Below, in pieces: positions 1-10,500 of a DNA stretch of 38,298 bases. The DNA lies in contig CAJVXI010000008.1 in assembly GCA_913009635.1 (NCBI GenBank), positions 1 through 38,298 on the forward strand, in the 5' to 3' direction. Position 1 is the first letter of the stretch, and every line of letters begins with the position of its first letter. Both the position numbers and the translations under genes were made by a program. The stretch comes from an uncultured bacterium (GTDB lineage: Bacteria > Patescibacteriota > Minisyncoccia > UBA6257 > UBA9933). The notes under the pieces were generated by a model. That model was not told the DNA's origin. It saw only the letters and a program-made list of their open reading frames with translations, and did not search any database.

Positions 1-2
1 CG

Positions 3-1688
3 ATTGCGTGGACGACTACTACTGGTTCGACTACCTTCACATGGGATGGTTCAGTTTCAACAAGTTGGGATGATGGTTCAAATTGGGATCAAGGGACAGT
101 ACCGGGAATAACTGACAATGCAATAATTCCTGATGTTGTTAATGACCCGGTTCTTGCTTCGGCTACAACTATAAACGATTTAACAATTCAATCAGCCGGG
201 GCGCTTAATTTAGCCGGCTATGGTTTTACGGTTTCCGGAACTTTTTCAAATGATGGGACTTTGAAACTTTATGGAAGTGAAGCAGTTTCTCTGACAATGG
301 ATACAGATTCAGGACTAGTTAAATATACCGGCAGTGGAACTTATACAAGTTTGGCTGCGGGAAACTCTTACTCTACTGTTGAATTTAGCGGTTCAGGTAC
401 TTGGACCCTTAATAATAATTTAAGCGCTACTGATAATTTTCTGGTTAGCGGCGGAACAATCAATACCAACGACTACAACATTACAGCTAACGGAAATTTT
501 ACAGTATCTTCAAGCACCTTAAACGCGGGCGCGACAATAATTACCGTAGGGGGAAGCTGGGACTCTTCTCTTGGGACATTTGAACAAGACACAAGCACAG
601 TAATAATGACGGGAACAAATAAAACAATCACCCCTGTTGCCGCTACCGGGTGGAGTAGCACCCAATTTTATAATTTAACTATCGCATCAGGCGCAACTAT
701 AACTACTGATACGACATTTAACATAGGAACATTTACTGGTGGAGCTACCACTATTTCAGGCACACTTACTATTTCTAACGGAACACGAGTGAATACTCAT
801 AATGCTGTCGCGTCTAATATTATAACTATAAATTCCAGTGGAGAAATAGCAGGCCTGGGAACATTTAATATATACGATTTTAATGGAGGATTTCATCTGA
901 CTAATAACGGCGTTATTTCAGTCAGCACATTTAAATACACTTTCGCCTGGGCAACGTCGGGTATAATTACTGCCACTACTTATGGAGGTAATTTGATTAT
1001 CACGCAACAGGTGAGCGATTGGACTGATACCGCGATTGTAACTCGCGCGTCCGGAGACACTACCAGCAATCTTGTGGTTAACGGAACTTTAACCATACTG
1101 CCTCTCGCAACCGACGCCAACTTACTTACCGTGGATAACTCCACAAATAATATTGATGTTGTCGCGCAGAACCTGTTAGTGGGAGATTCTTCCGACAATA
1201 CCAGGTATGGAAAATTAATCTGCGGGTCAGCCAATTATGACATAAACGGCGACACAATTATATATAATGGTTCCAGCAATAATGAAATTAACGCCGATAC
1301 TTCAAACTGGACCGTCTCTGGCAACTGGACCAATAATGATACTTTTACCGCGGATTCATCCGTAATCACATTCGACGGCGCTGGAACTTCAGTAATTACC
1401 GGAAACACTACATTTAATAACTTAACCAATATAACAGCGGGTAAACAATTAACATTTACGGCGGGAAGTAACCAAACAATAGGTGGGACATTAACATTAA
1501 CCGGCACATCCGGCAATGAAATAAATTTAAGATCATCCAGCGCGTCAACCTACAATCTAACTTTCCCAAACGGACCTCAAACAGTAAATTACGTAGACGT
1601 TCAATATTCTAACGCGCTAACTAATACAATAACAGCCAATAATTCCATAGATGGAGGAAATAATAACGCAAACTGGTTATTCCCATAA
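3..1688 (+). CDS. Surface/adhesin-like repeat protein, 3' part
   Basis: The frame is open from the left edge, so the real start lies outside the window; internal TTG or ATG codons are not convincing starts. About 561 residues are visible, very rich in Thr, Ser, Asn and Gly, with recurring pieces such as SGTWTLNNN, GTLTI and VSGNWTNND. These look like short beta strands of a beta-helix or a stack of beta-sandwich modules. Two WDGS/NWD-type segments occur near the visible beginning. The protein ends in DGGNNNANWLFP with no sortase motif or C-terminal membrane helix, so its mode of attachment is unknown. By composition it is a secreted or surface protein, perhaps for contact with a host cell. 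This is inference; I recognise no named family. Confidence 0.75.
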   Translation: MAWTTTTGSTTFTWDGSVSTSWDDGSNWDQGTVPGITDNAIIPDVVNDPVLASATTINDLTIQSAGALNLAGYGFTVSGTFSNDGTLKLYGSEAVSLTMDTDSGLVKYTGSGTYTSLAAGNSYSTVEFSGSGTWTLNNNLSATDNFLVSGGTINTNDYNITANGNFTVSSSTLNAGATIITVGGSWDSSLGTFEQDTSTVIMTGTNKTITPVAATGWSSTQFYNLTIASGATITTDTTFNIGTFTGGATTISGTLTISNGTRVNTHNAVASNIITINSSGEIAGLGTFNIYDFNGGFHLTNNGVISVSTFKYTFAWATSGIITATTYGGNLIITQQVSDWTDTAIVTRASGDTTSNLVVNGTLTILPLATDANLLTVDNSTNNIDVVAQNLLVGDSSDNTRYGKLICGSANYDINGDTIIYNGSSNNEINADTSNWTVSGNWTNNDTFTADSSVITFDGAGTSVITGNTTFNNLTNITAGKQLTFTAGSNQTIGGTLTLTGTSGNEINLRSSSASTYNLTFPNGPQTVNYVDVQYSNALTNTITANNSIDGGNNNANWLFP

Positions 1689-1701
1689 TTAAATAATTCT
1701 A

Positions 1702-2772
1702 ATGTTTTCTTTATTGAAAAAAACCGACTGGCAACTTAATATAGCAGTTTTATTTTTAGCTGCAGCCAGCCTAACCAGCTTGATAAGCACCAAACCAAAT
1801 TTATTTTGGAAACAGCTGCTTTGGTATGGAATCGGTTTTTTATTCATTTTTTTAATAATCCGATTTGACTGGCGGGCTTTTATTAACTATCGCGGCGCGA
1901 TATGGGGAATTTACTTTTTGGCTATCCTTCTTTTAATACTTACCTATTTCTTCGCGCCTGCTGTCAGAGGAGCTAAAAGCTGGCTAATAATAGGATCTTT
2001 TCAATTTCAAACAGCTGAATTCGCCAAGTTGGCTTTAATTATTGTTTTGGCAAGCTTTTTTAGCCGAAGGCACATCAGTATTGCCAGAGTTTCTAATCTG
2101 TTAATTTCCTTTATTTATTTAGCAATCCCAGCCGGTTTAATCGCGATTCAGCCGGATTTTGGCTCTGCATTAATTATGTTTTTTATATGGTTCGGCTTCC
2201 TTTTAATTTCCGGCATTCGCTGGCGGCACCTTGTAATCGCAATGATTATTTTTTCAATTTTAGGAACAGTAATGTGGCAAAGTGTTCTGCAAGATTATCA
2301 AAAAGAAAGAATTGTTGGTGTATTCTTTTCAGAACGTGATGTTTTAGGAATTAATTACAGCGTTATTCAATCTAAAATAGCCATTGGTTCAGCAGGCTTT
2401 TTTGGTAAAGGATTTAATCAGGGAACTCAAATTCAGTTGGGATTTTTGCCGGAAGCCCAAACGGATTTTATTTTCGCCGCTTTAATTGAAGAATGGGGTA
2501 TTTTTGGCGGCATGCTTATAATAGCCGCTTTTATGTTTTTAATTCTAAGAATAATTACGATTGGTATGGAAACGGATAATAATTTCAATCGATTTTTATG
2601 TCTTGGAACAGTTGTTCTTTTTGGAGTTCAATTTGTTTTAAATGTCGGGTCTAATTTAGGGCTAACTCCGGTTATTGGCGTTACTTTTCCTTTTTTAAGC
2701 TATGGAGGATCCAGTATTTTGATTAATTTAATTTTAATTGGGATAATACAATCTATTGCGACAAGAAAATAA
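1702..2772 (+). CDS. rodA: RodA/FtsW/SpoVE (SEDS) peptidoglycan polymerase
   Basis: A 356-residue polytopic membrane protein of the SEDS family, the glycosyltransferases that polymerise lipid II into glycan strands with a partner penicillin-binding protein. Family signatures are visible: WLIIGSFQFQTAEFAKLALI near residues 95-115, IQPDFGSALIM near 148-158, LPEAQTDFIFAALIEEWG near 253-270, and FPFLSYGGSSIL near 330-342. IQPDFGSAL and the short length favour RodA (elongation) over FtsW (division). The ATG follows the upstream stop by 13 bases without a clear SD. It is followed by mltG, another wall enzyme, so the pair fits an envelope group. No PBP2 partner is visible in the window. Confidence 0.92.
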   Translation: MFSLLKKTDWQLNIAVLFLAAASLTSLISTKPNLFWKQLLWYGIGFLFIFLIIRFDWRAFINYRGAIWGIYFLAILLLILTYFFAPAVRGAKSWLIIGSFQFQTAEFAKLALIIVLASFFSRRHISIARVSNLLISFIYLAIPAGLIAIQPDFGSALIMFFIWFGFLLISGIRWRHLVIAMIIFSILGTVMWQSVLQDYQKERIVGVFFSERDVLGINYSVIQSKIAIGSAGFFGKGFNQGTQIQLGFLPEAQTDFIFAALIEEWGIFGGMLIIAAFMFLILRIITIGMETDNNFNRFLCLGTVVLFGVQFVLNVGSNLGLTPVIGVTFPFLSYGGSSILINLILIGIIQSIATRK

Positions 2773-2893
2773 TGTCTAATTTTCATTAAATTTTTAATGA
2801 CTTAATTTTTAATGACTAAACTTAACTACGTTTGAAAATTATTAAATTGAAAATTCAATAAAAATTGAAAATTAGAAATTAAAAATTTTAATT
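2773..2893. repeat. A/T-rich imperfect foldback between rodA and mltG
   Basis: The gap is made of reiterated short words: TTTTTAATGACT occurs twice about 15 bases apart, and words like ATTGAAAATT recur on the right side. The left part (CTAATTTTCATT) is roughly complementary to the right part (AATTGAAAATTAG), so the gap can form a long weak hairpin. It resembles the gaps around ssb and parB. It may act as a terminator or be a decayed repeat; its function is unknown. Confidence 0.5.
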
Positions 2894-3901
2894 ATGCGTC
2901 TATCTACTATTTCTATAATTTCTTCTTTGATTATTACGGGCACAATTACTGCTATTTTTATTTACCAACTCCAGCCGCCTTTAGCTGATCAACGAGCCGA
3001 AATATCTATTGATGTACCTCAAAAATTAAGTTTTACTGAAATATCCGAAAAGCTTGACCAATTTGGATTAATCCGGTCAAAAATGGCTTTTAAAATATAC
3101 AGCTTAATTACTGGTCGTGCTCACCGTTTCAAACCTGGCAAGTATTTTTTCCCGCCAGCTGACAAATCTGAATTATCAACACCAAAACTAACCAAAATTC
3201 TAGTTAGGGGACCAAAAGAAATTCCAATAATAATTTATCCAGGAATGACTTTAAAAGAAATTGATGAAAGATTAACAAATTCAGGAATTATTCAAAAAAA
3301 TGAATTAATAAATATTAGCAATGATAAATTAAACTCTTTAAAAGATGAATATTCATTTCTTGGAAGAGCGAATTTGCTGGAAGGATTTCTTTTTCCCGAT
3401 ACTTATTACTTTTTCCCTGTTACTAATCCTAATTTGGTGGTAAAAAAGATTTTGGATAATTTTGAGCTAAAGGCCTTGCCTTTTTTAAAAAACAATGATA
3501 ATATTTTAAATACTCTTATTTTAGCTTCACTTCTGGAAAAAGAAATACCGGATAACGATGAAATGAAAATTGTTGCCGGAATACTGGAAAAAAGATTATC
3601 AGCAGGAATGCCATTGCAAATTGACGCTACAATAGTTTATATAAAATGTAATGGACGATTTTCAAATTGTCCGGCTCTTTCAAAAAAAGATTACAAAATA
3701 GATTCTCCTTATAATACTTATTTTTATCCTGGGATGCCTATTGCTCCAATAAGTAATCCGTCTTTGGAAACGATTCGGGCAGTAATGGAGCCGATAAAAA
3801 CTGACTATTGGTATTATCTCTCTGATCCAGAAACCAAAAAAACCATATTTAGCAAAACGTTAGAAGAACACAATAAAAATCGCGTTTTGTATTTACAATA
3901 A
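2894..3901 (+). CDS. mltG: Endolytic murein transglycosylase MltG (YceG-like)
   Basis: A 335-residue protein with one N-terminal membrane anchor (about residues 6-26) and an extracytoplasmic YceG domain. MltG cleaves nascent glycan strands and is thought to set the end of polymerisation. Visible signatures are LEGFLFPDTYYF (162-173), LASLLEKEIPDNDEM, with Glu215 matching the family's catalytic glutamate, GMPLQIDATIVY (about 238-249), and SPYNTYFYPGMPIAPISNPS. The C-terminal segment with YYLSDPETKKTIFSKT and HN is also typical. Length is normal for the family. It lies downstream of rodA and probably works on the same strands. The ATG start is preceded by an A/T-only leader with no SD. Confidence 0.93.
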   Translation: MRLSTISIISSLIITGTITAIFIYQLQPPLADQRAEISIDVPQKLSFTEISEKLDQFGLIRSKMAFKIYSLITGRAHRFKPGKYFFPPADKSELSTPKLTKILVRGPKEIPIIIYPGMTLKEIDERLTNSGIIQKNELINISNDKLNSLKDEYSFLGRANLLEGFLFPDTYYFFPVTNPNLVVKKILDNFELKALPFLKNNDNILNTLILASLLEKEIPDNDEMKIVAGILEKRLSAGMPLQIDATIVYIKCNGRFSNCPALSKKDYKIDSPYNTYFYPGMPIAPISNPSLETIRAVMEPIKTDYWYYLSDPETKKTIFSKTLEEHNKNRVLYLQ

Positions 3902-3982
3902 AAACACTTGAATACCACGCGCAAAAAGGACAAATTTTAAAATTTCCGAAAAGCGAAATTTCTATTCCTTTTTATGTGGGGG

Positions 3983-4012
3983 TTGACAAACATAACACAA
4001 ATAGAGTTAAAT
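3983..4012 (+). promoter_or_regulatory. Predicted sigma70-type promoter for rpoBC
   Basis: A perfect -35 hexamer TTGACA (3983-3988) is followed after 18 bases by TTAAAT (4007-4012, 4 of 6 matches to TATAAT). It lies about 265 bases before the rpoB start, so rpoBC would have a long 5' leader. The leader holds a small stem, CCGC/GCGG, at 4040-4053 and an SD-like AGAGGTGA at 4055-4062 followed by a 12-codon ORF (4070-4105). Predicted only. Confidence 0.5.
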
Positions 4013-4152
4013 ATTTAAATAAGCAAATTGTTTCATAAACCGCCATTTAGCGGGAGAGGTGATTTTTTTATGCCTCATAATAACAGTATTAAAAGAAATA
4101 ATTAAATTATTCACTATTAAATAAAGCGTTACAATCTGGCGCTAAATTTTTT

Positions 4153-4251
4153 GTGAATATAATAAACGCCAATTAACGAATACCTGTGAATATAACTAAT
4201 TCGTCATATTCACCCGCCTGCTATCGCTATGCTTAAGCATTGCGGACAGGC
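4153..4251. repeat. Two palindromes directly upstream of rpoB
   Basis: GTGAATAT at 4186-4193 pairs with ATATTCAC at 4206-4213; another GTGAATAT copy lies at 4153-4160. The second palindrome, 4216-4251, has arms GCCTG/CAGGC around a perfect core ATGCTTAAGCAT. The CAGGC words recur in the palindromes at 19283-19330 and 23046-23193. The structure ends about 27 bases before the rpoB ATG and could affect translation or be a mobile palindrome. This 3902-4277 gap holds no convincing gene. Confidence 0.55.
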
Positions 4252-4277
4252 AAGATTTGTAATTTGTGAACACTTTT

Positions 4278-7200
4278 ATGTTGCCAACAAAAACTTTTTC
4301 TTCTCACCCAAAATCATTTATTGAGCAGCCTCACTTAGCTGAAACTCAAATTACTTCATGGAACTGGCTTATTAAAAAAGGACTCAAAGAGCTTCTTAAA
4401 GAAATTTCTCCCATTAAAGACCATTCTGGGAAAGAACTGGAACTTTATTTTACTGATTACTATCTTGATGAACCGAAGCACGACGAAGAAACTGCCAGAT
4501 TTAAAGATTTAACTTTTGAAGCCCCTTTAAGAGCTAAAATTAAATTAGTAAATAATAGAACTAAAAAAGTCAATGAACAAGAGGTTTACTTAGGAGACTT
4601 CCCTATAATGACAGAACGAGGCACATTTATTATTAATGGCGTTGAAAGAGTAATAGTTTCTCAGCTTATTCGTTCTTCCGGGGTTTATTTTACAGCGGAA
4701 GTTTCTCATGGTAAAAAACTTTTTGGAGCTAAAATAATTCCTAATCGTGGAGCTTGGCTAGAATTTGAAACTGATTCCGACGGATTTATTGGTGTAAAAA
4801 TTGATCGGCATCGTAAAGCTCCGATAACCGATCTTTTAAGAATTTTTTCGAATTCGAAAGGCCAACAAACAATGGGAGATACCAAAGAAATATTAAAAAT
4901 CTTCAAAGATGTTGATACGGGACCGATTAAATTTATTGAAGCCACTCTCAAAAAAGATCCGGCAAATGATATTTCTTCTTCTTATATTGAAATTTATAAA
5001 CGACTTCGACCAGGTGATTTAGCTACTCCAGAAAACGCTAAAAGTTTAATTGATGCGATGTTTCAACGCCGAGATCGTTATGATCTTTCGGAAGTTGGCC
5101 GCTTTAAGATTAATCAACGTTTAGATATTAAAAATAAAGACAAACGGCTGCTTGATCTTGAAGATCTAATTTTAATAATTAAAGAAATTATCAGGTTAAA
5201 TAATACTCCTTTGGCTGAACCTGACGATATTGACCATTTAGGTAATCGACGAATTAGGGCTGTAGGTGAATTACTTCAAAACAGACTTCATGTCGGTTTT
5301 GCCCGATTAAGAAGAATTATTCAAGACAGAATGTCTACTTTAGATATTGAAACATTAATTCCAACTCAATTAATTAATGCAAGGCCTTTAATAGGCGTAA
5401 TAAAAGAATTTTTTGCTTCTTCCCAACTTTCTCAATTTATGGACCAGATTAATCCGCTGGCAGAATTAGAACATAAACGCCGACTCTCTTCTATGGGTCC
5501 AGGCGGACTAACAAGAGAAAGAGCTAAATTTGAAGTACGCGACGTTCATAGCTCTCACTACGGAAGAATTTGTCCAATAGAAACACCAGAAGGCCCTAAT
5601 ATCGGACTAATTAACCATTTAGCAAACTTTGCACGACTTAATGAATTAGGATTCTTAGAAACTCCTTATGCAAAAGTAAAAAAAGGTAAAATTACTTCAG
5701 AAATTGTATGGCTTAATGCCTTAGACGAAGAAAAATATAAAATTGCTCAAGGCAGCACTAAAATTGATAAACAAGGAAAAATTGAAGAAGAAACAGTTGA
5801 GGCAAGAATCGGCTCTGAGCCGGGAACTTGCTTAAAAAATGAAGTTGATTTAATAGATGTAGCGCCTCATCAACTAATTAGTGTAGCCACGTCTTTAATT
5901 CCTTTTCTTAAACATGATGATGCAAATCGCGCGTTAATGGGCTCTAATATGCAACGTCAAGCTGTGCCCCTAATTAAACCTCAAGCGCCATACGTAGGAA
6001 CTGGCGCTGAAGAACGAGCAGCTCTAGATTCAGGAAGATTAGTAATTGCTGAAAACGATGGAGAGGTTGTGGAGGTAGATGCCAGTCATATTAGCGTTAA
6101 ATCAAACAAAGAAATTAAGCACTACCCAATCTATAAATTCAGAAGATCTAACTATTACACTTGTATTTCTCAAAAACCTCTTGTTAAAAAAGGGGATAAA
6201 GTTAAAAAAGGCAGTATTTTAGCTGATGGACCGTCTATTGATAAAGGGGTGTTGGCTTTAGGACAAAATCTTTTAGTAGCTTTCATTTCTTGGGAAGGAG
6301 CAAATTTTGAAGACGCGATTATTCTTTCTGAAAAAGTTGTTAAAAATGATGTCTTTACGTCTATTCATATTGAAGATTTTTATTGTGATGTCCGCGATAC
6401 TAAATTAGGTCCAGAAATTACTACTCCAGATATTCCAAACGTTTCCGAAGAAAAACTTAAAAATCTTGATGAAGACGGAGTTATTAGAATCGGCGCCAAT
6501 ATAAAAGCAGGCGATATTTTAGTTGGCAAAATCTCTCCTAAGGGTGAAGTTGAATTAACGTCAGAAGAAAAATTACTCCGCTCAATCTTTGGAGAAAAAG
6601 CCCGTGATATTAAAGATTCTTCTCTTACATTACCTCATGGTAAATCTGGATGGATTATAGGAATAAAAATCTTTTCTCGTGACCGTGGAGATAAACTTGA
6701 TCCAGGGGTAATTAAAAGAATTCAAATTGAAGTAGCAGAAATACGAAAAATTCGGGCTGGCGATAAATTAGCCGGACGCCATGGCAATAAAGGAGTAATT
6801 TCTCAAATTCGACCAATTGAAGACATGCCACACCTTGAAGATGGCACTCCGATTGATGTTCTTCTTAATCCATTAGGAGTTGCTTCCAGAATGAACTTAG
6901 GACAAATTCTAGAAACACATTTAGGATTAGCTAGTCAAAAATTAAACTATCGGGCTGTTTCCCCCGCTCTTAGTGGAGCTAACGAAGATGATATTAAAAC
7001 CGAGCTTAAAAAAGCCGGCTTTCCAGAAAGCGGTAAATTAACTCTTTACGACGGACGAACCGGCAAACCGTTTCCTAATCCAATTACTGTCGGTTATATG
7101 TATATACTAAAACTAAACCACTTAGTAGAAGATAAAATTCATATGCGCTCTATTGGACCTTACTCATTAATCACTCAACAGCCATTGGGAGGCAAAGCGC

Positions 7201-7451
7201 AATTTGGCGGCCAGCGATTTGGAGAAATGGAAGTTTGGGCTCTTGAAGGACACGGAGCCAGCCACACTCTTCAAGAAATGCTAACAATAAAATCCGATGA
7301 CGTTCTTGGCAGGTCAGCGACTTTTGAATCAATAATCAAAGGAGAAGAAATAAAAGGTCCAAGCACACCTTCAGCTTTTAATGTCTTAGTTAGTGAATTA
7401 AAATCGTTGGGGTTGAATGTGGAGATAATAGAGAAAAAAGAAAAAGCATAA
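4278..7451 (+). CDS. rpoB: DNA-directed RNA polymerase subunit beta
   Basis: The beta subunit forms one jaw of the core polymerase and part of the active site. Diagnostic blocks appear in order: the rifampicin-region segment SSQLSQFMDQINPLAELEHK (about residues 382-402), GRICPIETPEGPNIGLINHL (about 428), MGSNMQRQAVPL (about 556), SWEGANFEDAIILSEK (about 672), GDKLAGRHGNKGVIS (about 829), and GQRFGEMEVWALEGHGASHT near the C-terminus. At about 1,057 aa it is shorter than the usual 1,150-1,350, so lineage-specific insertions are absent. The rifampicin-contact Asp, His and Ser positions are kept; the usual NN pair is IN. A GTG at 4266 is in frame; ATG 4278 is preferred because MLPTKTF begins a typical N-terminus, but no SD decides. 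It is cotranscribed with rpoC. Confidence 0.97.
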   Translation: MLPTKTFSSHPKSFIEQPHLAETQITSWNWLIKKGLKELLKEISPIKDHSGKELELYFTDYYLDEPKHDEETARFKDLTFEAPLRAKIKLVNNRTKKVNEQEVYLGDFPIMTERGTFIINGVERVIVSQLIRSSGVYFTAEVSHGKKLFGAKIIPNRGAWLEFETDSDGFIGVKIDRHRKAPITDLLRIFSNSKGQQTMGDTKEILKIFKDVDTGPIKFIEATLKKDPANDISSSYIEIYKRLRPGDLATPENAKSLIDAMFQRRDRYDLSEVGRFKINQRLDIKNKDKRLLDLEDLILIIKEIIRLNNTPLAEPDDIDHLGNRRIRAVGELLQNRLHVGFARLRRIIQDRMSTLDIETLIPTQLINARPLIGVIKEFFASSQLSQFMDQINPLAELEHKRRLSSMGPGGLTRERAKFEVRDVHSSHYGRICPIETPEGPNIGLINHLANFARLNELGFLETPYAKVKKGKITSEIVWLNALDEEKYKIAQGSTKIDKQGKIEEETVEARIGSEPGTCLKNEVDLIDVAPHQLISVATSLIPFLKHDDANRALMGSNMQRQAVPLIKPQAPYVGTGAEERAALDSGRLVIAENDGEVVEVDASHISVKSNKEIKHYPIYKFRRSNYYTCISQKPLVKKGDKVKKGSILADGPSIDKGVLALGQNLLVAFISWEGANFEDAIILSEKVVKNDVFTSIHIEDFYCDVRDTKLGPEITTPDIPNVSEEKLKNLDEDGVIRIGANIKAGDILVGKISPKGEVELTSEEKLLRSIFGEKARDIKDSSLTLPHGKSGWIIGIKIFSRDRGDKLDPGVIKRIQIEVAEIRKIRAGDKLAGRHGNKGVISQIRPIEDMPHLEDGTPIDVLLNPLGVASRMNLGQILETHLGLASQKLNYRAVSPALSGANEDDIKTELKKAGFPESGKLTLYDGRTGKPFPNPITVGYMYILKLNHLVEDKIHMRSIGPYSLITQQPLGGKAQFGGQRFGEMEVWALEGHGASHTLQEMLTIKSDDVLGRSATFESIIKGEEIKGPSTPSAFNVLVSELKSLGLNVEIIEKKEKA

Positions 7452-7549
7452 TGCCAATATACGAATGCGTACTAATGATACGAATAAATACTAATTCGTA
7501 TTCATTAGTATGATTAGAATGAATTAGTATATTAGCATTTCATTTATTT
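7452..7549. repeat. Imperfect palindrome between rpoB and rpoC
   Basis: The 98-base gap repeats the words TACTAATG, CGAATA and ATTAGTAT in both orientations. AATATAC near its left end pairs with GTATATT near its right end, with ATACTAAT/ATTAGTAT at the centre, so the whole spacer can fold back. It separates two genes that must be co-expressed, so it is unlikely to be a strong terminator; it may be an RNA processing or stability hairpin, or an inserted repeat. Confidence 0.6.
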
Positions 7550-10500
7550 ATGAATTTTGACGCTCTAAGACTTAAAATTGCCTCGCCAGAAGATATTGAA
7601 AAATGGTCTTACGGTGAAGTTATTAAACCGGAAACAATAAATTACCGTACTCAACGGCCGGAAAAAGACGGACTTTTTTCTGAACGAATTTTTGGCCCTA
7701 TAAAAGATTACGAATGCTACTGCGGTAAGTACCGCCGAATTCGCTATAAAGGAATCACTTGCGATAAATGTGGAGTTGAAGTTACTCGCTCCTTAGTTCG
7801 GCGAGAACGAATGGGACATATTAAATTAGCGGCACCAGTGTCTCATATTTGGTTTTTACGCACTGTTCCTTCAAAAATTGGTCTTCTTATTGACGCACCG
7901 CTGCAAAAATTGGAAAAAGTTCTTTATTATGCCGCTTATATAGTTACGGAAATTAACGCGGAAAATAAGAAAAAAACTTTAGAAGAATTGAGTCGCGAGC
8001 TTAAATCAAGGAAAAAAATCATACGAAAAACAATTCCTAAAACAACTAAGGGCTCCAAAAAATCCGAATTAGATGTAAAAGAAAAAGAATTAGAAAACGC
8101 TGCTCTTCAAACTAAAGAAATTTTGGCTTCGCTAAAGCCTGGTAAAATTATTAATGAAGTTGAATATCAAAATTTGGCTCGACGTTTTGCCAATGTTTTT
8201 GAAGCCGGCTCAGGCGCTGAAGCAGTTAGAAAAATTTTAGAAAAAACTGATTTAAAAAAATCCATCTCTGACGTTGAATCTGAATTAAAAGAAATCAAAG
8301 ATGCTGGGCGAAAACGACGATTACTTTACCGTCTTAAATTGCTTCGTTCTTTTAAAAAAAATAACATTCGACCCGAATGGATGATTTTAACGTTATTGCC
8401 AGTTCTTCCGCCAGACCTAAGACCTATGGTTGCGTTAGAAGGAGGGCGCTATGCTACTTCTGATTTAAACGATCTTTATCGTCGTGTAATTAACAGAAAT
8501 AATCGTCTTAAAAAACTTTTAGACTTGAAGGCTCCGGAAGTAATTATCACCAATGAAAAAAGAATGCTTCAAGAAGCGGTTGATTCTCTTATTGATAACG
8601 CTGCCCGACTCGGAACGCAGCAACAACTTTCAAGCCAGAGACGACCGTTAAAATCTCTTTCCGACATACTTAAAGGAAAACAAGGAAGGTTTAGGCAAAA
8701 TCTCTTGGGTAAAAGAGTTGATTATTCAGGTCGTTCAGTAATTGTGGTAGGTCCAAAACTCAAACTAAATGAATGCGGTTTACCAAAAAAGATGGCTCTT
8801 GAGCTGTTTAGGCCGTTCGTTATAAATAAAATTATTAAGCGAGAAATGGCACACAATATTCGTAACGCTAATCGGTTAATTGAACAGGCAACTCCTGAAA
8901 TATGGGAAATACTTGAAGAAGTTATCGTTGACCGGTGGGTCCTTCTTAATAGGGCTCCTACTCTTCACCGTTTAGGAATTCAAGCATTTAAGCCAATCTT
9001 AATTGAAGACCTAGCAATCAGAATACCGCCAATGGTCTGCAGCGCTTTTAACGCTGACTTTGACGGTGACCAAATGCCTGTTTATCTGCCATTAGGCAAG
9101 GAAGCCCAAAATGAGGCTAAAACACGAATGGCATCAAATCTTAATATATTAAAACCTTCTACTGGCGATCCGATAATTGTCCCTACGCAAGATATTGTTC
9201 TAGGCTGTTATTATTTAACCAAAATAAAACAAGACGCCAAGGGAAGCGGAAAAATTTATAGCTCTTCGGAAGAAGCAATTTTAGCGTATGATCTTGGTCA
9301 TCTTGAAATAAATGCCTTAATTAAAGTTTCAAACCCAAAACCAAGCTCAAAAACACCGCGAAGCGGAATAACCTCACTACAAGGCGAGAAATACGACTCT
9401 GGGCAAACCGCCAATTTAATTGAAACCACTTGTGGTCGATTAATTTTCAATAAAGTTCTGCCAGAGGACTTTGATTTTATCAACGAATTACTAAATAAAA
9501 AAACTCTTCAAAAAATTGTTGCTAATTTAATAAATAAATACGAAATTGGATCAATCTGGAAAATTTTAGACCAAATTAAAGACCTTGGGTTTGAATACGC
9601 GACTCTTTCCGGAATCACTTGGGGAATGGATGATTTAAAAACTCCGGTCGAAAAAGAAAAAATTCTTGAATCAGCCGAAAAAGAAATGGCTTTAATTAGA
9701 AATCAATACAGACAAGGGCTTCTTACTGAAGCTGAGCGTAAAGCGCGAGCTATTAGTATCTGGGATAAAGCTGGCGAAGAAATCGCTAAAATTGTCCCTA
9801 AAACTATTGACCAAAAAAGTTCTGTTTATTCAATTATTGATTCTGGAGCCAGAGGAACATGGCTGCAACCAACTCAAATGATGGGAATGAAAGGATTGGT
9901 TCAAAGCCCAAAAGGAGAAACTATTGAATTGCCAATTAAATCTTCTTATAAAGAAGGGTTGGGCGTTTTGGAATTCTTTATTAATACGCATGGAGCTAGA
10001 AAAGGCTTAATTGACACGGCGCTTAAAACCGCTCAAGCCGGTTATCTTACCAGAAGGCTAGTTGATGTATCGCAGGATTTAATCATTAAAGAAATTGATT
10101 GCCGAACCACTGAAGGAATTAGAATAAATCGCGCTGACCAAAATGATATTGGCCAATCATTTAGTAAGCGACTTTTCGGCCGCATACCATTAGAAGACGC
10201 GAAAATAGGAAATAAAATAATTATTAAAGCCGGAAAAATAATTGGCGAACTTGAAGCTAAAACTATTGAAAAATCTAAAATTGAAAAAATTAAAGTAAGA
10301 TCACCGATTACATGTAAAACATTGTATGGAATTTGCTCCCGCTGCTATAGTTTAGATTTAGGTAAGAATAAGCCCGTTGAGATTGGTGAAGCAGTCGGCG
10401 TAATAGCCGCTCAATCAATCGGCGAACCAGGAACGCAATTAACCCTTCGAACTTTTCATATGGGTGGAATCGCCGGGGTGGATATTACTCACGGTCTGCC

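Noticed and set aside
9335-9425. Insertion in rpoC with small CCGC-GAA-GCGG hairpin
   Set aside because: Length agrees with other RpoC proteins, which also have extra residues before the TTVGR-type segment.
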